Assembly: GCF_905175375.1 (NCBI RefSeq)
Contig: NZ_CAJIMS010000001.1
Span: forward strand, 1,612,001 to 1,676,000
Direction: 5' to 3'
DNA: 64,000 nt
Source of the DNA: Chryseobacterium aquaeductus
Lineage (GTDB): Bacteria; Bacteroidota; Bacteroidia; Flavobacteriales; Weeksellaceae
Below the pieces are notes generated by a model, which was given only the letters and a program-made list of their open reading frames with translations, made no database searches and was not told where the DNA came from. This document shows, piece after piece, positions 59,919-64,000 of this stretch. Within the stretch, counting starts at the first letter, position 1. The number at the start of each line of letters is the position of its first letter. The translations under genes were made by a program, and so were the position numbers.

Positions 59919-60455
59919 ATGGAAATTTCAAAAGCAGAGGCAGAGAGAATGCTGGGTGTGAGTTCAACTACATTGTACAACCGGGCAAACAAGTTGAATA
60001 TCAAATTCATTAACAAAGTAGATTCCAAAGGAAAGAGCAGTTATCTGAACCGGGATGATCTGAAAAAAATGGCAGATGCAATGGGCAAACCGTTAGAATC
60101 TGCCACCGAATCGGTAACGAACGACTGACAACCATCAACTGACAACCATCAACCAAACAGAGCAGAGGAGTGAGCGACGACAGAAATCAAACAGGAAAAT
60201 TTCATGCTCCAGCTCAAAGTAAAAGAGCAGGAAGAAGTAATCAAATCAAACTATGAAGTCATAAATATCTACAAAGAGAACAATCTCCAACTGCAAAACA
60301 ACCAGCAGGAAGCCAAAAATCAGATCCAAGAGATGTACGGTCAATTATTGGGAGTCTCCAACAAAGCAACGACTTACTTTATTATAGCCATTGCGGTAAC
60401 TATTATTTTAGTTTTGTTTGTGGTTCTTGTTGCAACAGGAAATCTGAAATTTTAG
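59919..60455 (+). CDS. HTH, coiled-coil and membrane protein, joined only with TGA read as Gly
   Basis: 178 aa from ATG at 59919 to TAA at 60453. Two in-frame TGA codons (60126 and 60171) separate an N-terminal helix-turn-helix (ISKAEAERMLGVSSTTLYNRANKLNI, 1-65) from a coiled coil (EQEEVIKSNYEVINIYKENN, 95-145). A C-terminal membrane helix follows (YFIIAIAVTIILVLFVVLVA, 150-170). The two halves are in one frame and there is no TAA or TAG between. In the standard code they would be two separate ORFs. A membrane-tethered DNA-binding protein beside the origin could act in plasmid placement or control. Confidence 0.7.
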
Positions 60456-60471
60456 AGCAGAGGAGCCTGCA

Positions 60472-61049
60472 ACCCTGAAAATGTAGCCCCCCGAAATTAT
60501 AAATTATAGATTTTAAATGGAAAAACTCTAGTTACCCTAAAAATGTAGCTATTCATGAAATTTAAAACTAAAGATTATCAATAGACCTTGGATACTGAAT
60601 CTCTTTATCAAAGCCAATTCAAACACCAAAACAAACCTTTGTTAAACCTGAAACAATCTTTTGAATCTGCCCTGAAAATGTAGCCTTTCACTAAATTATA
60701 AATTTTAGATTATAGATTTTAAATGATAATAGTAAGAGGTTTTCAATTGTCTTTACTCTATATTCTTTCCTCACTATCTCTAAAAATAACAACAACTAAG
60801 CTTTTATTTTATCTCTGTTTAAGATGTTATATCACTTACGTTCTTATATTGTTTATAGGCTTTGAGATTGGCTACTGCAAAGGTTTTACGAAACATTGAG
60901 TATCAAATTTAGGGTAAAGGATACCAAAAACAGGGCGGAATGTTACAAATTCAGGGTAAAAAGTAACGGAATTAAGGCACTACAGCTACATAAACAAGGC
61001 GGAATGGCTGCTTATTCAAGGATTCTGTGAAGTATAACAAATTTAGGGT
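60472..61049. repeat. Iteron origin of replication (oriV)
   Basis: Six 16-base iterons. Three read ACCCTGAAAATGTAGC or close (60472-60487, 60534-60549, 60669-60684). Three read the opposite way as GTTACAAATTCAGGGT or close (60900-60915, 60942-60957, 61034-61049). Consensus in the second orientation is GYTACAWWTTYAGGGT. Between the halves lie AT-rich repeats (near 60500 and 60700, AAATTATAAATTATAGATTT). The Rep_3 initiator gene starts 157 bases after the last iteron. This is a standard iteron replicon with the two half-sets facing each other. Confidence 0.82.
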
Positions 61050-61206
61050 TTAATGAAAAATATATTGAAATATAACATTTAAAATTACAGTAGCTTGTGA
61101 ACGTAGCTGTGAAGAATGTAACAATGGAGCAGTTTACCAATGTACCAATGCAATAAATTAATTTCAATTTGAACATCTATAATCTAAAATTTATCATTTA
61201 AAGTCT

Positions 61207-62439
61207 ATGATAATGACCCAACTTACCGTCAAGAAATCCCATGAGCTCGTCACTGCAAGATATTCTTTTAATCTGATGGAAATGAGACTCTTTACCTTGA
61301 TCATCAGCATGATTCAGGACAAGGACGAAGATTTTAAAACCTACAATATTCCGATTAAAAATATTATCCAAACTTTCGGAATCAAAAACAAGAATATTTA
61401 TGCGGAAATTAATTCGCTGACCACTTCGATGCTCAAAAAAATCATTACCATTCCTGTAAAAGAGGAAGGTAAAGACAAAGAAATTAAAACGGCTCTGGTT
61501 TCGTCATTTAAATATTCCGTTGACGGCAGAGGAGTCTTGGAGGCAAGTTTTCATCCTGTTCTTAAACCGTACTTGTTGCAATTGAAATCTAAATTTCTAT
61601 TGTATGATCTTAAAAATATTCTGAAAATTTCTTCCGGTCACAGCATACGTTTCTATGAATTATTGAAAAGTTACGAGGGGATTTGAAAAAGAATTTTTGA
61701 AGTTCAGGAACTGAAAGAAATTCTTTGTGTAGAAGATAAATATGCAAAGTATGCCAACTTCAAAAAGAGGGTTTTGCTTAAGGCTCAGGAAGATATTGAA
61801 AAACATACCGACATTCGTTTTACCTTCGAGGAAATATCCGAATTTTCCAGAAGTGTGGAAAAGCTGGTTTTCACGATACATAAAAATAAAAAAACGGTTA
61901 TTGAAAGTAACAATACCAATAATGACCCGGAAAATGAGAATGAAAACGCTCACGAAAATAAATGGCACGATGAAATCAAGTCTTTCGGCGTATCTCAATC
62001 CGTTTTGGAAAATCAAATTTTGGAAGCATTTGAAGAGGAGTTTATCAAACAAACTTTGAAATTCTGTAAAGATTATTTTAAAACAACATCCGTAAAACAG
62101 AAAAGTGGATTTTTCCTCAAAGCGCTGCAAAACGGATATTACAAACAGGAAATTGAAAACCAGTCGAAAAAAATACAAAAGAAAAAAAATATTGGACAGC
62201 AAGAATCTGAACAAACCGAACTGGAAAAACAAAAAAATATTGCAAAAAAACAGAGGGCAGAGGAGTTAAGGGCTCAGTTTTTAACGCCCGAACTCATCGA
62301 AGAAATCATACAGAAACAGAAAGAAACCAATCTTTTCATGTATAATGTTATCAATAAATCTTATCAGCAGGGGATTGTAAATCCTTTTCTGGAAGGGTTG
62401 ATTGATAAAAAATTGTTGGAGGAGTTTGGGAGTAAGTAG
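61207..62439 (+). CDS. Rep_3-family replication initiator, joined only with TGA read as Gly
   Basis: 410 aa from ATG at 61207 to TAA at 62437. The initiator domain (TVKKSHELVTARYSFNLMEMRLFTLIISMIQ, then PVLKPYLLQLKSKFLLYDL) is typical of the plasmid RepB/Rep_3 family. One TGA at 61684 falls in YELLKSYEGI-G-KRIFEVQELKEIL, where family members have GKR or GER. The second winged helix and a long charged coiled-coil tail follow in the same frame. In the standard code the protein would stop at 159 residues, without the second winged-helix domain. Confidence 0.85.
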
Positions 62440-62579
62440 ATAATTTAGTGACTACTAATTCCTGCTGTATATACACGTATTGCTTTCAATGGGAAGAAAA
62501 CGAAAGTAATGATTTGTAATGTTTCATCGCCATTAAACCTGCAAGATATACGATATATTCTGTTTTTGTGATATACGAA

Positions 62580-62608
62580 AGCAGGTACGTCATACCTGCT
62601 TTTTTTTG
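62580..62608 (+). terminator. Terminator after rep
   Basis: AGCAGGTA-CGTCA-TACCTGCT followed by eight T, in the 347-base gap (62440-62786) between rep and the NUMOD gene. The rest of that gap is AT-rich and holds no supported gene. Confidence 0.8.
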
Positions 62609-62786
62609 ATGTTTTACATGTATTATGGACTGAAGGTATTGATCGGTTGGACGTTGTTTTCCATAAAATCCAATAGGTATTATCTGTTGAAGAGTTAACA
62701 TTAATTATTGAAAATCATCACTTTTCGTGTCCGGAATTTTCATTTAATAAAAATAGATTTAATTTGTAAGCAGATTTTTTTCACTT

Positions 62787-64000
62787 ATGAAGTTACCTGC
62801 CGGATTAGAAGACCGATATTTAAAAGAAATACTCTTTAATGATTCTTTACATGATCTTCCTGATGAAGCGTGGAAGTTGATCGAAGGTTTTGAAAACTAT
62901 GCCATTTCTACGCATGGAAGGGTCAAAAGTCTTGAACGCTGGGTTGCAAGTTCCCGCGGAGGAGAGCAGAAGATATCGGAAAAGATCATGAAGCTTCAGA
63001 CTTTCAGATATTTCAATAAACATCTGAAGGCTCATTTTTATAATATAAAATGTAACCTCAGTTACGAAGGGAAAGTATATGGTAAATCGGTAGCCCGTCT
63101 GGTGTATAATCATTTTGTTGAAAAGTTTGACATGGATGACCAGTCGCTTCGTGTGTCTTTTAAAGATGATAACCGTTTTCATGTTCATTTCAATAATTTA
63201 GAGCTCATGACCCGCCATGAGATACGGAGCAAAGCACTGAATAGCGGCAGGGGAAAGAAAGGAAATTACCGACAGTCCGTAAGCCAATACACCGTTGAAG
63301 GCGACTTTGTCGCTTCCTATAAAGATATTTATGAAGCAAGTAAAACTCTGGGAATTGCTGCCACCTCCATTCTGCCTGTCATCAATAAAAAGAAGACAAC
63401 TGCGGGAAAATTTCGTTGGTTTGCAAAAGGCTATACCCCGACAAAAGAAGATTTCATTCCCGAAGGTAACGATGAACCGGAGAACATACTCAATACGAGT
63501 CTTTGGATAAATTTGGGTAAACCGTCGATCGACAAAAAGAATCCGCCTGCCTGTATGAATTTATCGTTAAAGGATCTTCCGGGTGAAATCTGGAAGCCTA
63601 TTCCGGGCCTCGAGCAGTATTTTACGATTTCCAATAAAGGAAGAATAAAGCGGCTCAATACCTGGACACAAAATAAGAACAAAACCTTTTGGAAAGAGCA
63701 TATCATTTCGCTCTTTGTATTACATTCTGATAATAAAGTGTACTACTTGTACACTAAATTGAGCTGTAAAGGAATTGGTTATCCTATAAAAGTTAACCGG
63801 ATGCTTTATTATTGCTTCATAGAGAATTTTGATCTTAATAACAAAAAACTGGTGGTTGTCAACGAAAATCTGCCGCATTGGGATATAGATCTCTCGAAAC
63901 TTAGGCTGCAATCCGTTACCGATATCCTTAGTGAAAGGAATAAGAAGTATGCTTCCATGGTGAGAACGGTACGTAATTCAAAGAAAACATTCAATGATCT
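62787..64000 (+). CDS. NUMOD4-containing protein, C-terminus beyond the window
   Basis: At least 404 residues, no in-frame TGA, runs off the right edge. The N-terminal LPDEAWKLIEGFENYAISTHGRVKSLER is a NUMOD4 motif (W-K-x-I-x-G-x-x-x-Y-x-I-S-x-x-G-R-V). A second copy is GEIWKPIPGLEQYFTISNKGRIKRL at about 270. Between them YTVEGDFVASYKDIYEASKTLGI resembles NUMOD1. These modules occur in homing endonucleases (HNH or GIY-YIG) and phage nucleases, where they bind DNA. The catalytic domain may lie beyond 64000. Confidence 0.78.
   Translation, partial: MKLPAGLEDRYLKEILFNDSLHDLPDEAWKLIEGFENYAISTHGRVKSLERWVASSRGGEQKISEKIMKLQTFRYFNKHLKAHFYNIKCNLSYEGKVYGKSVARLVYNHFVEKFDMDDQSLRVSFKDDNRFHVHFNNLELMTRHEIRSKALNSGRGKKGNYRQSVSQYTVEGDFVASYKDIYEASKTLGIAATSILPVINKKKTTAGKFRWFAKGYTPTKEDFIPEGNDEPENILNTSLWINLGKPSIDKKNPPACMNLSLKDLPGEIWKPIPGLEQYFTISNKGRIKRLNTWTQNKNKTFWKEHIISLFVLHSDNKVYYLYTKLSCKGIGYPIKVNRMLYYCFIENFDLNNKKLVVVNENLPHWDIDLSKLRLQSVTDILSERNKKYASMVRTVRNSKKTFND

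Noticed and set aside
60204..60455. A separate 83-aa coiled-coil membrane protein.
   Set aside because: It is in frame with the HTH ORF at 59919, with only TGA between. The joined reading is preferred, though a standard-code reading of two genes cannot be excluded.
30061..62439. TGA read as tryptophan (code 4) in the recoded genes.
   Set aside because: Several TGA codons fall on near-invariant glycines (FxGGG of Dam, GHY of Dam, HxLxG of YafQ, GKR of Dcm). TGG is used for Trp in the same genes.
30061..62439. The TGA-containing genes as ordinary pseudogenes.
   Set aside because: About 30 TGA against no TAA or TAG and no frameshift in 5.7 kb is not what random decay gives in AT-rich DNA, and the proteins keep family motifs.
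61774..62439. A separate 221-aa protein downstream of rep.
   Set aside because: It continues the Rep_3 frame after one TGA at a conserved glycine and holds the rest of the initiator.
62486..62701. A 71-aa minus-strand gene.
   Set aside because: It runs through the rep terminator hairpin and has no family resemblance; taken as a chance frame.

Overview
This window looks like a low-GC Bacteroidota chromosome of the Flavobacteriales, close to Chryseobacterium. The genes of the first 14 kb (a DUF5686-type outer-membrane protein, RseP, DUF3127, Aat, LysA) have that character. Promoters follow the Bacteroidota pattern TTTG-N19-TAnnTTTG, seen cleanly in front of tRNA-Gln. Bases 1-14.9 kb are ordinary core genome: tRNA-Gln, two tRNA-Asn copies, the rseP protease, a sulfur/persulfide operon (metallo-beta-lactamase/rhodanese protein, rhodanese lipoprotein, thioredoxin), a HerA-like ATPase, a DnaQ-like exonuclease, lysA behind a lysine-rich leader peptide and terminator, an EamA exporter, aat, DUF3127, and a tRNA-Leu/Gly/Leu cluster.

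From about 14.9 kb the window is accessory DNA. An IS5-type element sits beside a five-gene minus-strand operon (16.7-24.0 kb). It encodes a two-ATPase histidine-kinase-like protein, a receiver protein, an unknown protein, an Eco57I-type N6-adenine methyltransferase and a PLD-fold nuclease. This looks like a restriction-modification or defence system with its own signalling proteins. From 24.6 kb to the right edge lies a plasmid-like island. It has an iteron origin with a Rep_3 initiator (60.5-62.4 kb), a conjugation-type ATPase with a replication-relaxation protein (49.9-52.8 kb), a run of small plasmid genes (53.8-57.1 kb), DNA methyltransferases and toxin-antitoxin pairs. It also carries a signalling region (30.9-45.0 kb) with four kinase/regulator pairs, one regulator being split by an IS3 element. 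Three promoters in that region share the palindrome TTACGGCAAAACCGTAA at a fixed distance from the -7 box.

The most unusual result is that at least ten plus-strand genes in the island are open only if TGA is read as an amino acid. They are an unknown 256-aa protein, two small proteins, a RelE-like toxin, a Phd-like antitoxin with a YafQ-like toxin, a Dam-type and a Dcm-type methyltransferase, an HTH/membrane protein and the Rep initiator. Together they hold about 30 in-frame TGA codons and no in-frame TAA or TAG over about 5.7 kb. Where the protein family is recognisable, TGA falls on glycines that are normally conserved, such as the F-G-G-G motif of Dam, GKR and EGQ in Dcm, and HxLxG in YafQ. 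This matches NCBI code 25 (TGA=Gly; Absconditabacteria/SR1 and Gracilibacteria). Neighbouring island genes and the core genes carry no in-frame TGA, so the island looks like a mosaic of two genetic codes. I found no glycine tRNA with a UCA anticodon in the window.

Limits: every family call is from reading motifs, with no searches run. The right-hand gene and the left-hand gene are cut by the window edges. No integrase or relaxase was recognised, so the ends of the island are not defined. A chimeric assembly is a possible explanation for the mosaic and needs read-level checking.
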